Of a DNA stretch of 20,841 bases, positions 1-5,329 are shown in pieces. The stretch's first letter is position 1, and each line of letters opens with the position of its first letter. The DNA lies in assembly GCA_045578845.1 (NCBI GenBank), contig JAZNLA010000043.1, positions 1 to 20,841 of the forward strand. The letters run 5' to 3'. The stretch is from UMGS172 sp045578845 (GTDB taxonomy: Bacteria; Bacillota; Clostridia; Oscillospirales; Acutalibacteraceae). The translations under genes and the position numbers were made by a program. The notes beneath the pieces are model-generated. The model searched no databases. It was not told where the DNA came from and saw nothing but the letters and a program-made list of their open reading frames with translations.

Positions 1-162
1 GTTTTAGATATTCCTGTTCTTTATATTATATTATCTATTGCAATTTTATATGTACTTATTAGACTTGCGTTAAATACACCTTCTTTTGATTTTGGTTCTA
101 TTATAAGTCGTTTTTCTCGTTCTAATCAAACTAATTTTAAGGATAATGATAATCATAAATGA
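1..162 (+). CDS. C-terminal end of an inovirus membrane protein (partial)
   Basis: An open frame enters the window at base 1 and runs 53 codons to TGA at 160-162; its start lies to the left. The visible residues hold one hydrophobic segment (about residues 3-24, IPVLYIILSIAILYVLIRLAL) followed by a polar tail rich in Ser, Asn, Asp and Lys that ends in NHK. The stop overlaps the start of the next gene in an ATGA junction, which suggests translational coupling within one phage morphogenesis operon. It is probably a virion or assembly membrane protein of the filamentous prophage. Too little is visible to assign a family. Confidence 0.6.
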   Translation, partial: VLDIPVLYIILSIAILYVLIRLALNTPSFDFGSIISRFSRSNQTNFKDNDNHK

Positions 163-677
163 AAAAATTATTTATTATTTTATTAGTTACGTTGCTGATG
201 TGTACTTTTATTTGTGTTACCGTTAGTGCCGAAACTGCTGATGAAGGTACAATTTCTTCGACTGTTCTTGATTACTTCGAAGGTGTAATTGACAAATTGC
301 CTTCCAATTCTGATTATGTAGCGTATAAGGTAAGTGACTACGTATATTATTTAGTTACCGGGTATAATGCTTCTTTATCTGATGATGGTGTTTTTACTTT
401 CGGTGAATGTACTGTTCATGTTTACAATTCACGTGCTGTAGGCTCTGGTTCTAATAATTATACTTATACTCCTTCTTTCAGTTCCTTTGTAAGTGAAAGT
501 ATGTCTGTCAACGTTCCTGATACTAGTATTATTTATTCTAATCTTGGTAATTACTCTAGTCTTGGTTCTACTTCCAACGATACATTGTCATATATTCTTT
601 GGGCAGTTATATTTATTGCTTTTATTATTATTATTGTTAAGTTCCGTCGGAACAGGAGGAGTTATGTTTCATTATGA
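159..677 (+). CDS. Secreted, C-terminally anchored inovirus protein (candidate minor coat/adsorption protein)
   Basis: This is a 172-aa protein with a classic signal peptide (Lys-Lys, then a long hydrophobic core, probable cleavage after VSA at residue 24). A Ser/Thr/Tyr-rich extracellular domain spans about residues 25-140. One C-terminal transmembrane segment (about 143-161) is followed by a basic tail, FRRNRRS. That topology matches filamentous-phage minor coat proteins of the pIII type, which remain membrane-anchored until virion release. No sequence family is recognised, so the role is inferred from topology and from its position upstream of the coat and Zot genes. It overlaps its neighbours on both sides by ATGA junctions (159-162 and 674-677). 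An AGGAGG at 654-659, inside its 3' end, probably serves the next gene. Confidence 0.6.
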   Translation: MKKLFIILLVTLLMCTFICVTVSAETADEGTISSTVLDYFEGVIDKLPSNSDYVAYKVSDYVYYLVTGYNASLSDDGVFTFGECTVHVYNSRAVGSGSNNYTYTPSFSSFVSESMSVNVPDTSIIYSNLGNYSSLGSTSNDTLSYILWAVIFIAFIIIIVKFRRNRRSYVSL

Positions 678-838
678 TAACTGATATTGTTCAATGGGTT
701 ACACAGTTTATAGATTTTCCATATGAATTTCAATTTATTCTTTATATTTTAGTTTCAGCAATACTATTAGTATTACTTATAATCGCAATAGACTTTTTCG
801 GCTCGTTGTTTTTGGCCATATTCAATAGACGTCGTTAA
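674..838 (+). CDS. Small inovirus membrane protein, 54 aa
   Basis: This short frame starts at the ATG inside the ATGA junction with the preceding gene and ends at TAA 836-838. The product begins MITDIVQW, then carries a long hydrophobic stretch (about residues 20-40) and ends in NRRR. AGGAGG at 654-659 lies 14 bases upstream, somewhat far but usable with coupling. An ATG at 664 in another frame opens only a six-codon peptide. Small single-span proteins with a basic C-terminus are typical of filamentous-phage coat and tip proteins (pVII, pIX and pVI-like). The exact role is not determinable. Confidence 0.6.
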   Translation: MITDIVQWVTQFIDFPYEFQFILYILVSAILLVLLIIAIDFFGSLFLAIFNRRR

Positions 839-855
839 GTCAGAAAGGAGTATTT

Positions 856-1023
856 ATGGAAGGTAATGCTTTAACTAATCTTACTACGGCTTTTACTTGG
901 ATTACTACAAATATGACATCTATGGTTACCCTCATGCTTGGAGAGCCTGTTTTCCTTCTTCCTGTAGCTGTAACTTATGCTGGTGCTGCTATTGGTCTAT
1001 GTTGCCGTCTTATCGGAAGATAA
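856..1023 (+). CDS. Candidate inovirus major coat protein, 55 aa
   Basis: An AAGGAG ribosome site at 845-850 precedes ATG 856; the frame ends at TAA 1021-1023. The product has a polar or amphipathic N-terminal half (MEGNALTNLTTAFTW), a hydrophobic segment from about residue 30 to 50 (PVFLLPVAVTYAGAAIGLCC) and a basic end, RLIGR. Size, amphipathic-then-hydrophobic layout and basic C-terminus are those of a pVIII-type major coat protein, in which the basic tail contacts the packaged DNA. A strong GC-rich hairpin lies directly downstream, as it does after gene VIII in well-studied filamentous phages. There is no cleavable signal peptide. The other candidates for this role are the 54-aa and 40-aa proteins on either side. 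Confidence 0.55.
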   Translation: MEGNALTNLTTAFTWITTNMTSMVTLMLGEPVFLLPVAVTYAGAAIGLCCRLIGR

Positions 1024-1035
1024 TTTTCATTTCTA

Positions 1036-1069
1036 TTTCCCGGCTCTCCGGCTTGCCGGAGCCGGGAAA
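1036..1069 (+). terminator. Strong hairpin after the coat gene (partial terminator)
   Basis: TTTCCCGGCT and CCGG pair with CCGG and AGCCGGGAAA around a CTTG loop, with one two-base bulge. The stem is very GC-rich in an AT-rich phage, but only a short T run (AAATTT) follows. It would act as a leaky terminator or as a 3' stability hairpin, raising coat expression relative to the downstream assembly genes. Confidence 0.65.
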
Positions 1070-1088
1070 TTTCCTCAAGGTAAAAATT

Positions 1089-1211
1089 ATGATTGATTTA
1101 TTTATTTCTGTTCTTCCCCATATGTTTACTTTATATCCGTTTGTTGTAGTTTTTGCTTGTATGTGCGTTTTGGCTATTATTCTTTTAGTTAGGTTGATTG
1201 TAGGATGGTAA
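1089..1211 (+). CDS. Small inovirus membrane protein, 40 aa
   Basis: ATG 1089 is preceded by AAGG (1077-1080) at eight bases, and the frame ends at TAA 1209-1211. The product is almost wholly hydrophobic (MIDLFISVLPHMFTLYPFVV, then a span ending LLVRLIVGW), so it is one or two short membrane segments. Its 3' end overlaps the start of the Zot-type gene by seven bases, which points to coupled translation. It is probably a minor coat or assembly-pore partner of the phage. No family can be named, and because of its small size the call rests on position, ribosome site and composition. Confidence 0.5.
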   Translation: MIDLFISVLPHMFTLYPFVVVFACMCVLAIILLVRLIVGW

Positions 1212-1813
1212 GCGGTTATTTCGGTCTGCCCGGCTGTGGTAAAACTACTTTTCTTGCCAAAATTGCTCAGCAAGAATTAAAACGAATTGCAAACGGTAAA
1301 TCTAAATATGATAAAATTCTCTGCAATTTTTATTGTGTCGGTACTTATAAATTTAATTTTCAAAATTTGGGTACCTATTTAATCGAAAATGCCCTTATTC
1401 TTATTGATGAGATTACTTTGTATGCCGATAGTAGAGATTTCAAAACTTTTTCAAAGGCTCTGAAGGAGTTTTTTATCATGCATCGTCATTACAATAATGA
1501 TATTATCTATTTTACGCAGCATTACAATAACGTTGATAAAAAGATACGTGATTTAACTTTTGAATTGTGGTTTGTTAAAACAAATCGAATATTTCCGATT
1601 TCTTCAGCTAAACGTATCTTCAGAACTCTCGATATCTGTGAGTTTACTCACGATATAGTCCATGGTTATCGATTCGCAACGTTGCTTGATATGTTACTTA
1701 TGCCTTGCCGTAAGTTCTGTTGGCGGCCACGTTGGTATAAGTACTTTGATAGCTACGAAGCTGACCGAACTAAGCCACTGTTTCCTTTAGTGCCTTGGAC
1801 GGTTCCTGTTTAA
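1205..1813 (+). CDS. zot: Zot/pI-type filamentous phage assembly ATPase
   Basis: This 202-aa protein has a Walker A motif GLPGCGKT at residues 7-14 and a Walker B-like ALILIDEIT near residue 65. A YFTQHYNNVDKKIRD segment is typical of the Zot domain (zonular occludens toxin N-terminal, pI of filamentous phages). This ATPase drives extrusion of the ssDNA virion through the envelope and is the hallmark gene of inoviruses. Many homologues are longer and have a transmembrane segment after the ATPase. Here the C-terminal part (from about residue 150) is only weakly hydrophobic and ends in a Trp/Pro/basic-rich tail, so membrane anchoring may come from the neighbouring small proteins. It starts inside the preceding gene; AGG just before the ATG is a weak ribosome site, which favours coupling. 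The name Zot here refers to the fold, not to a toxin role. Confidence 0.88.
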   Translation: MVSGYFGLPGCGKTTFLAKIAQQELKRIANGKSKYDKILCNFYCVGTYKFNFQNLGTYLIENALILIDEITLYADSRDFKTFSKALKEFFIMHRHYNNDIIYFTQHYNNVDKKIRDLTFELWFVKTNRIFPISSAKRIFRTLDICEFTHDIVHGYRFATLLDMLLMPCRKFCWRPRWYKYFDSYEADRTKPLFPLVPWTVPV

Positions 1814-1824
1814 GGTGATAATTT

Positions 1825-2106
1825 ATGAGTGATAACGTTAAGATTTTTTTAATCCTGGTTGGTATTGCTTTCTTTATTTTTTTGATTGTCAAAAGAATTA
1901 TAGAGAGAATTAAATTAAATAAGTTCATGAAAGGAATGTATGATAATGTTGAAATTTCTAATCCCACTCATTCTGTTCGCATTGTTGTGCCTGTTCGGCG
2001 GAAAGGACGGTCTGATAATGTTCGGCATAATGCTCGGAAGCATTACCGTAGGAGTCGGACTGTTCTTCATCGGAAGAGCCGTTCTTCGGAAGATTACAAC
2101 TCCTAA
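1825..2106 (+). CDS. Inovirus single-span membrane protein, 93 aa, with overlapped 3' half
   Basis: AAGGTGA (1812-1818) lies seven bases before ATG 1825, a good ribosome site. The N-terminus holds a clear transmembrane segment (residues about 6-23, VKIFLILVGIAFFIFLIVKR) and a basic cytoplasmic stretch to about residue 40. From roughly base 1945 the frame becomes an Arg/Ser/His-rich tail and is overlapped by a second ORF in another frame that looks like a normal membrane protein. Either both are translated, or the tail is a by-product of the overlap, or the two ORFs are one gene joined by frameshifting. It belongs to the phage morphogenesis operon downstream of zot. No function is recognised. 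Confidence 0.5.
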   Translation: MSDNVKIFLILVGIAFFIFLIVKRIIERIKLNKFMKGMYDNVEISNPTHSVRIVVPVRRKGRSDNVRHNARKHYRRSRTVLHRKSRSSEDYNS

Positions 2107-2140
2107 AGTTAAAAAATGCAAAGAAAATAACCTTCCATAA
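1946..2140 (+). CDS. Inovirus two-span membrane protein, 64-66 aa, overlapping the previous ORF
   Basis: In the +1 frame relative to the previous gene, this ORF encodes two good hydrophobic segments (LKFLIPLILFALLCLF and GLIMFGIMLGSITVGVGLFF), then a basic tail, LRKITTPKVKKCK. AAAGGA at 1930-1935 fits ATG 1946 (ten bases) better than ATG 1940 (four bases), so I prefer 1946; the alternative adds two residues. The TAA (2138-2140) lies in the loop region of the following terminator. Gly-rich paired membrane helices resemble small filamentous-phage envelope proteins, but no family is identifiable. The overlap with the upstream gene is 161 bases. Confidence 0.5.
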   Translation: MLKFLIPLILFALLCLFGGKDGLIMFGIMLGSITVGVGLFFIGRAVLRKITTPKVKKCKENNLP

Positions 2141-2157
2141 GGGGGGTTATTTTTTTA
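2124..2157 (+). terminator. Rho-independent terminator of the phage morphogenesis operon
   Basis: AAAATAACCTTCC pairs over 13 positions (two of them G-U) with GGGGGGTTATTTT around an ATAA loop, and the run continues TTTT. It closes the string of small genes from zot before the intergenic region. Confidence 0.85.
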
Positions 2158-2198
2158 TATTCCCTTGCCGCCACTAATCAACCACCCAAATGCTGTAA

Positions 2199-2228
2199 TA
2201 TATACTTAAGTATATACTTACGTATATA
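2199..2228. repeat. Overlapping 18-bp palindromes
   Basis: TATATACTTAAGTATATA (2199-2216) is a perfect palindrome. The second copy, TATATACTTACGTATATA (2211-2228), shares TATATA with it and differs at one base, making it a near-palindrome. The two sites are 12 bp apart centre to centre, which would put bound dimers on nearly the same DNA face. This looks like an operator or an origin-protein site. Confidence 0.6.
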
Positions 2229-2430
2229 GCCATAAATTCACGTTTAAGCCATTTTCCCCTCTCCGCAGAGAGATTAGAGACGCAATCAAGCCAAGCTTTT
2301 AGAACGCAAATAAGCCTATGTGACGAGCCTGCGATAATAACACCTGCCCCCCTGCCTCGCTTTGTTAACATAATTTTTCACGTGGTTGTTCGTTCACTTC
2401 CCTGCGGATGTCCGCCAATCGGCACCCGTG

Positions 2431-2481
2431 GCACCTTCCCTGCCGCACGTTCTCGGCCCACGTTCTCGGCCGCACCTTCTC
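2431..2481. repeat. GC-rich tandem repeats (13-14 bp units)
   Basis: Four head-to-tail units are visible: GCACCTTCCCTGCC (2431-2444), GCACGTTCTCGGCC (2445-2458), CACGTTCTCGGCC (2459-2471) and GCACCTTCTC (2472-2481, truncated). Their GC-richness stands out sharply from the surrounding phage DNA. Iteron-like Rep binding or a structural packaging role are both possible. Confidence 0.7.
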
Positions 2482-2489
2482 TTTTTTGT

Positions 2490-2530
2490 AACGGGATAAA
2501 ACAGTATCACGTATCCCGTTTTATTTTTTT
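2490..2530 (+). terminator. Hairpin with T-tract upstream of rep
   Basis: AACGGGATA (2490-2498) pairs with TATCCCGTT (2512-2520) around a 13-base loop and is followed by a T-rich tract with eight consecutive Ts. In sequence it is an intrinsic terminator, but no gene ends nearby. It may therefore insulate the rep promoter or be part of the origin. Confidence 0.55.
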
Positions 2531-2532
2531 TC

Positions 2533-2561
2533 TTGACTTTTTAAGATTTTTTATTTATAAT
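2533..2561 (+). promoter_or_regulatory. Promoter of the phage rep gene
   Basis: TTGACT (2533-2538) and TATAAT (2556-2561) are separated by 17 bp, a near-consensus sigma-A promoter. It points at rep, leaving a leader of about 120 bases. Confidence 0.8.
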
Positions 2562-2576
2562 CTATTTGGAAGCCTC

Positions 2577-2666
2577 GCCCGACTGTGCGTTGCAAATGCT
2601 TTTATATTTTTGATATGTTTTGATATTTTATGAAATGTTTTAATATTTTAGCATGTGCAGTCGGGC
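2577..2666. repeat. Long-range inverted repeat in the rep leader
   Basis: GCCCGACTG (2577-2585) and CAGTCGGGC (2658-2666) are perfect 9-bp inverted repeats about 72 bases apart, flanking an AT-rich stretch. Both arms are in the rep leader RNA, just before the ribosome site at 2682-2687, so folding could affect rep translation or mark an origin element. Confidence 0.6.
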
Positions 2667-2691
2667 AAAATTCCGGCTTTTGGAGGAATTT

Positions 2692-3684
2692 ATGAATTGT
2701 CGTGTATCATCTGTTTTAATTGACGAAAAAGTTGAAAAATTCGATCGAGAAAAGTATTATTTTGGTTGTGACTGGGTTCAAGGTTGGTGTGATTTTTATG
2801 ACCTTGCTGAATTTTTTAAAGGTCTTTCTGAAGTTGATGAGCGTTTAAAGTTCGATAATTTTGTTGATTTTAATAGCGGATTTTTGTTTTATAAACGTCG
2901 TTTTGGTTGGCAAGGTAAATCTACAATTAATATTGCATATAATCAGCAGTCTGAAGATGATGTTTTTTCAGTATTATCTGATGAAAATAAAGCACGTGGT
3001 ATTTTCTTAAGCGTATCCGGTGACGGTATACGTGAATTAGGTGAAGATAGTTTTCATAAATTATTGCATTATCTTTACGATCGGAAATTTGTTTGCACTC
3101 GTATTGATATTTGTTGTGATATCTATAATCGTGATAATGTTGTTGTTCCTTTGCTTTTAAAGGCGTTTAAATCAGTTCCAAAAGAACGTTATGATCTCGG
3201 TATTCGTTCGAGGTTACCTAAGTCATCTAAGAAATTTTACATCAATTATGATTTTGTACGTGGTGATGGTTCTGAATTTACCGAAAATTTAACCTTTGGC
3301 AGCCGCGGAAGTAAAGCCGGTTATTTTAAACTTTATGATAAATATTTAGAGTGTTATTCTGTTAAACGTCTTAAACCTATTGCTGAACAGTTGACGGCAC
3401 ATTGTCCTGATGATTATTGGTACCGTATGGAATATACTTTATATCAAAGAAATGCTGAAGAATTATTTGCTTATATTATTAACGGCATTTCCCCCGGTTC
3501 TGCTTTTAAAATTGCTGCAGATATGTTGTTTACTCCCGGTGAAGCGTATAATTTTTACACATGTGGTGTTCATTATAATGACCTACCTGAATGGGAAGAA
3601 TTTCTCTTGTTATGCGACGAAAATGACCCTGAATTTGTAGGAAATGTCAAAAATTACGTCGCAAAATGTATTCATTTTGTATAA
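2692..3684 (+). CDS. Inovirus replication initiation protein (Rep_trans family)
   Basis: I place the start at ATG 2692 (330 aa) because GGAGGA at 2682-2687 is ideally spaced; an in-frame ATG at 2653 would sit inside the inverted repeat with no ribosome site. The protein has the order of motifs found in the phage/plasmid replication initiation factor family (Rep_trans, the pT181 RepC superfamily). These are FVCTRIDICCD near residue 145, the KLYDKYLE segment near residue 220 that probably contains the nicking tyrosine, and WYRMEYTLYQR near residue 245. It would nick the replicative form to start rolling-circle copying. A strong promoter lies upstream. Its third codon positions are T-rich like the other phage genes and unlike the flanking host genes. 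There is no obvious terminator before the following xer promoter. Confidence 0.8.
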   Translation: MNCRVSSVLIDEKVEKFDREKYYFGCDWVQGWCDFYDLAEFFKGLSEVDERLKFDNFVDFNSGFLFYKRRFGWQGKSTINIAYNQQSEDDVFSVLSDENKARGIFLSVSGDGIRELGEDSFHKLLHYLYDRKFVCTRIDICCDIYNRDNVVVPLLLKAFKSVPKERYDLGIRSRLPKSSKKFYINYDFVRGDGSEFTENLTFGSRGSKAGYFKLYDKYLECYSVKRLKPIAEQLTAHCPDDYWYRMEYTLYQRNAEELFAYIINGISPGSAFKIAADMLFTPGEAYNFYTCGVHYNDLPEWEEFLLLCDENDPEFVGNVKNYVAKCIHFV

Positions 3685-3735
3685 TTGCTTGAAATTTTCG
3701 GCTCCTATTCCATTAATATTCTATATTTCTCACAA

Positions 3736-3764
3736 TTGTAATTTTTTAGCGGATATTGTATAAT
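3736..3764 (+). promoter_or_regulatory. Promoter of the Xer-like recombinase gene
   Basis: TTGTAA (3736-3741) and TATAAT (3759-3764) are spaced 17 bp apart, followed by an AAGGAG ribosome site (3780-3785) before ATG 3793. An independent promoter separates this gene from the phage rep unit. Confidence 0.75.
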
Positions 3765-3792
3765 AAATATAAAGAAACTAAGGAGTGAAAAA

Positions 3793-4773
3793 ATGAAACG
3801 CGAAGTATTAAATTCGGTCTGCCCCATACTTAAAGACTTTCTTGTTTATTCAGAGAGTATCAAAGGTATTTCATCAGGCACTGTTGAACAATACTGTTTT
3901 GATTTGACACTTCTTTTTAAATTTTTAAAAATTCAACATGGTATAATTCCTGACGATGCTGATTTTGACGAAATTGATACTAAAGATATTGATGCCGAAT
4001 TTTTACACTCCGTAACCATTACCGACCTTTATTCGTTTTTAGTTTTCTGCAAAAACGAACGCAGTAACAATGCTGCTACCCGTTCGCGTAAGGTTTCATC
4101 ACTTCGCTCATTCTTTAATTATCTTACAAATAAAATAAATTTACTGTCTGTTAATCCTGCAGCCGAGCTAACTACACCAAAACAAAGAAAATCATTGCCT
4201 ATTCACTTAACTTTAGAAGAAAGTCTAGACCTATTAAAAGCAGTTGACGGACAAAATAAAGAACGCGACTTTTGTATAATTACCCTATTTTTAAACTGCG
4301 GTATGCGTCTTAGCGAACTTTGTTCAATTAATTACACCGATATTAAACCCGACGGCTCATTAAAAATCTTAGGTAAAGGAAATAAAGAACGTATCATTTA
4401 TTTAAACGATGCATGTATTTCTGCTATTACCGATTATATGAAGGTACGGCCTAATGACAAAGTTTTAGCAAAAGATAAAAACGCCCTGTTTTTAAGCGGC
4501 AGACACCGCCGAATAAGCAATAAAACCGTTCAGCACATTGTTAAAACCACCCTCGCCCGTGCAGGACTTGAAGGCCAAGGATATTCAACACACAAACTAC
4601 GTCACACTGCTGCCACCCTAATGTACCAAGACGGCGGTGTTGATATTAGAATTTTAAAAGAAGTTTTAGGTCACGCTAACTTAGGCACCACCCAAATTTA
4701 TACTCATGTTTCAGACAGTCAAGTTGAAAAAGCATTCAAATCTAATCCCTTAGCAGAATTTAAAAATAAATAA
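3793..4773 (+). CDS. XerC/XerD-like tyrosine recombinase
   Basis: This 326-aa protein has an N-terminal SAM-like core-binding domain (about residues 10-115) and a C-terminal catalytic domain. Catalytic residues are visible: Arg in CGMRLSEL, Lys in GKGNKER, His and Arg in HKLRHTAATLMY, His in LGHANLGTTQ and the nucleophile Tyr in QIYTHV. Length and motif spacing match XerC/XerD chromosome-dimer resolvases rather than the longer phage integrases with an arm-binding domain. Its codon use (GCC, GGC, ACC) resembles the host genes more than the T-rich phage genes, so I lean to a resident gene. It could instead be the prophage's own integrase, since it directly follows the phage rep. It has its own promoter and terminator. 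Confidence 0.85.
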   Translation: MKREVLNSVCPILKDFLVYSESIKGISSGTVEQYCFDLTLLFKFLKIQHGIIPDDADFDEIDTKDIDAEFLHSVTITDLYSFLVFCKNERSNNAATRSRKVSSLRSFFNYLTNKINLLSVNPAAELTTPKQRKSLPIHLTLEESLDLLKAVDGQNKERDFCIITLFLNCGMRLSELCSINYTDIKPDGSLKILGKGNKERIIYLNDACISAITDYMKVRPNDKVLAKDKNALFLSGRHRRISNKTVQHIVKTTLARAGLEGQGYSTHKLRHTAATLMYQDGGVDIRILKEVLGHANLGTTQIYTHVSDSQVEKAFKSNPLAEFKNK

Positions 4774-4775
4774 TT

Positions 4776-4806
4776 AAAGTCCCTGAACTTTTGTTCGGGG
4801 ACTTTT
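4776..4806 (+). terminator. Rho-independent terminator after the recombinase
   Basis: AAAGTCCCTGAAC pairs with GTTCGGGGACTTT (13 bp, one T-G) around TTTT and runs on into T. It separates the recombinase from cwlJ. Confidence 0.85.
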
Positions 4807-4833
4807 CACATTTTGATGATTATTAAATATAAT
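4805..4833 (+). promoter_or_regulatory. Putative promoter of cwlJ-gerQ
   Basis: TTCACA (4805-4810) and TATAAT (4828-4833) are 17 bp apart, which reads as a sigma-A type promoter overlapping the end of the terminator. Homologous genes in Bacillus use sporulation sigma factors; I see no clear sigma-E or sigma-G box here, so the assignment is tentative. Confidence 0.45.
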
Positions 4834-4864
4834 GTAAAAGACAAACAGAAATTGAGGAATTTAT

Positions 4865-5308
4865 ATGGAGTTTTCGGCAAGAGAATTATTAGCAAGGATA
4901 ATTCAATGCGAAGCCAGCGGTGAAGGAATAACCGGTATGCAGGCCGTTGCTACAGTTGTTATGAACCGAGTACATGTCGCAGGCGGTGAATACCTACGTA
5001 CCGGCGGCGGTAACTTGACCAATGTAATTTTTCAACCTTATCAATTCGACTGTGCAAGAACAGAAATCGGCGGACAGTATAATATGCAAAACATCTACAA
5101 TATGTCACCTACCCCCGAAAATTATCAAGTTGCCGATTGGGCACTGAGCGGTAATGTTTTGAGCGAAGTCGGTGACTGTCTTTGGTATTTTAACCCGTTC
5201 TCATCAAACTGCGAACAGTATTTTCCTCGTAACGGCTCGGGAATTTACCACACAAGGATTAACCAACACTGTTTTTACAGACCTACTTCCCTATACTGGG
5301 AAACTTAA
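4865..5308 (+). CDS. cwlJ: Spore cortex-lytic cell wall hydrolase CwlJ
   Basis: This is a 147-aa single-domain SleB/CwlJ hydrolase (Hydrolase_2 family). The N-terminal signature ARIIQCEASGEGITGMQAVATVVMNRV contains the conserved Glu of CEASGE that serves as the catalytic acid, and the later segments YQFDC and CLWYFNP are typical of the family. There is no signal peptide or peptidoglycan-binding domain, and the length is close to Bacillus CwlJ (142 aa), which separates it from the longer, secreted SleB. CwlJ sits in the coat layer and degrades cortex peptidoglycan during germination, and it needs GerQ for coat localisation. The gene immediately downstream encodes a GerQ-like protein 21 bases away, which strongly supports the call. 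GAGGA at 4854-4858 is the ribosome site. Confidence 0.9.
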   Translation: MEFSARELLARIIQCEASGEGITGMQAVATVVMNRVHVAGGEYLRTGGGNLTNVIFQPYQFDCARTEIGGQYNMQNIYNMSPTPENYQVADWALSGNVLSEVGDCLWYFNPFSSNCEQYFPRNGSGIYHTRINQHCFYRPTSLYWET

Positions 5309-5329
5309 ATTTTCTTTAGGAGAATCACT

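Larger units (their letters stand above)
2158..2532. other. Inovirus intergenic region, probable replication origin/packaging region
   Basis: No convincing gene lies between the morphogenesis terminator and the rep promoter. The stretch contains an 18-bp perfect palindrome overlapping a near-palindrome (2199-2228) and a small CTCTC/GAGAG hairpin near 2259-2275. It also has a GCGGA/TCCGC mini-hairpin near 2404-2415, GC-rich tandem repeats (2431-2481) and a hairpin with a T-tract (2490-2530). Filamentous phages keep their replication origins and packaging hairpins in one such region next to rep, so this is the natural candidate. No nick site is recognised. Confidence 0.5.

Noticed and set aside
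897..1211. 104-aa plus-strand ORF spanning the coat gene, the hairpin and the 40-aa gene
   Set aside because: It reads through a GC-rich hairpin in a frame with odd Cys/Trp-rich content and no ribosome site; its last 40 residues are the real small gene starting at 1089.
2174..2371. Minus-strand 65-aa ORF in the phage intergenic region
   Set aside because: No ribosome site, and it crosses the palindromes; low-complexity SIYLSIYYSI arises from the repeats.
2382..2633. 83-aa plus-strand ORF through the GC-rich repeats
   Set aside because: It spans the tandem repeats, a terminator-like hairpin and the rep promoter, and has no ribosome site.
3685..3790. Possible dif site at the prophage boundary
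   Set aside because: Only short AT-rich stretches resemble the Firmicute dif pattern; neither Xer arm is convincing, and the best partial match overlaps the xer promoter.
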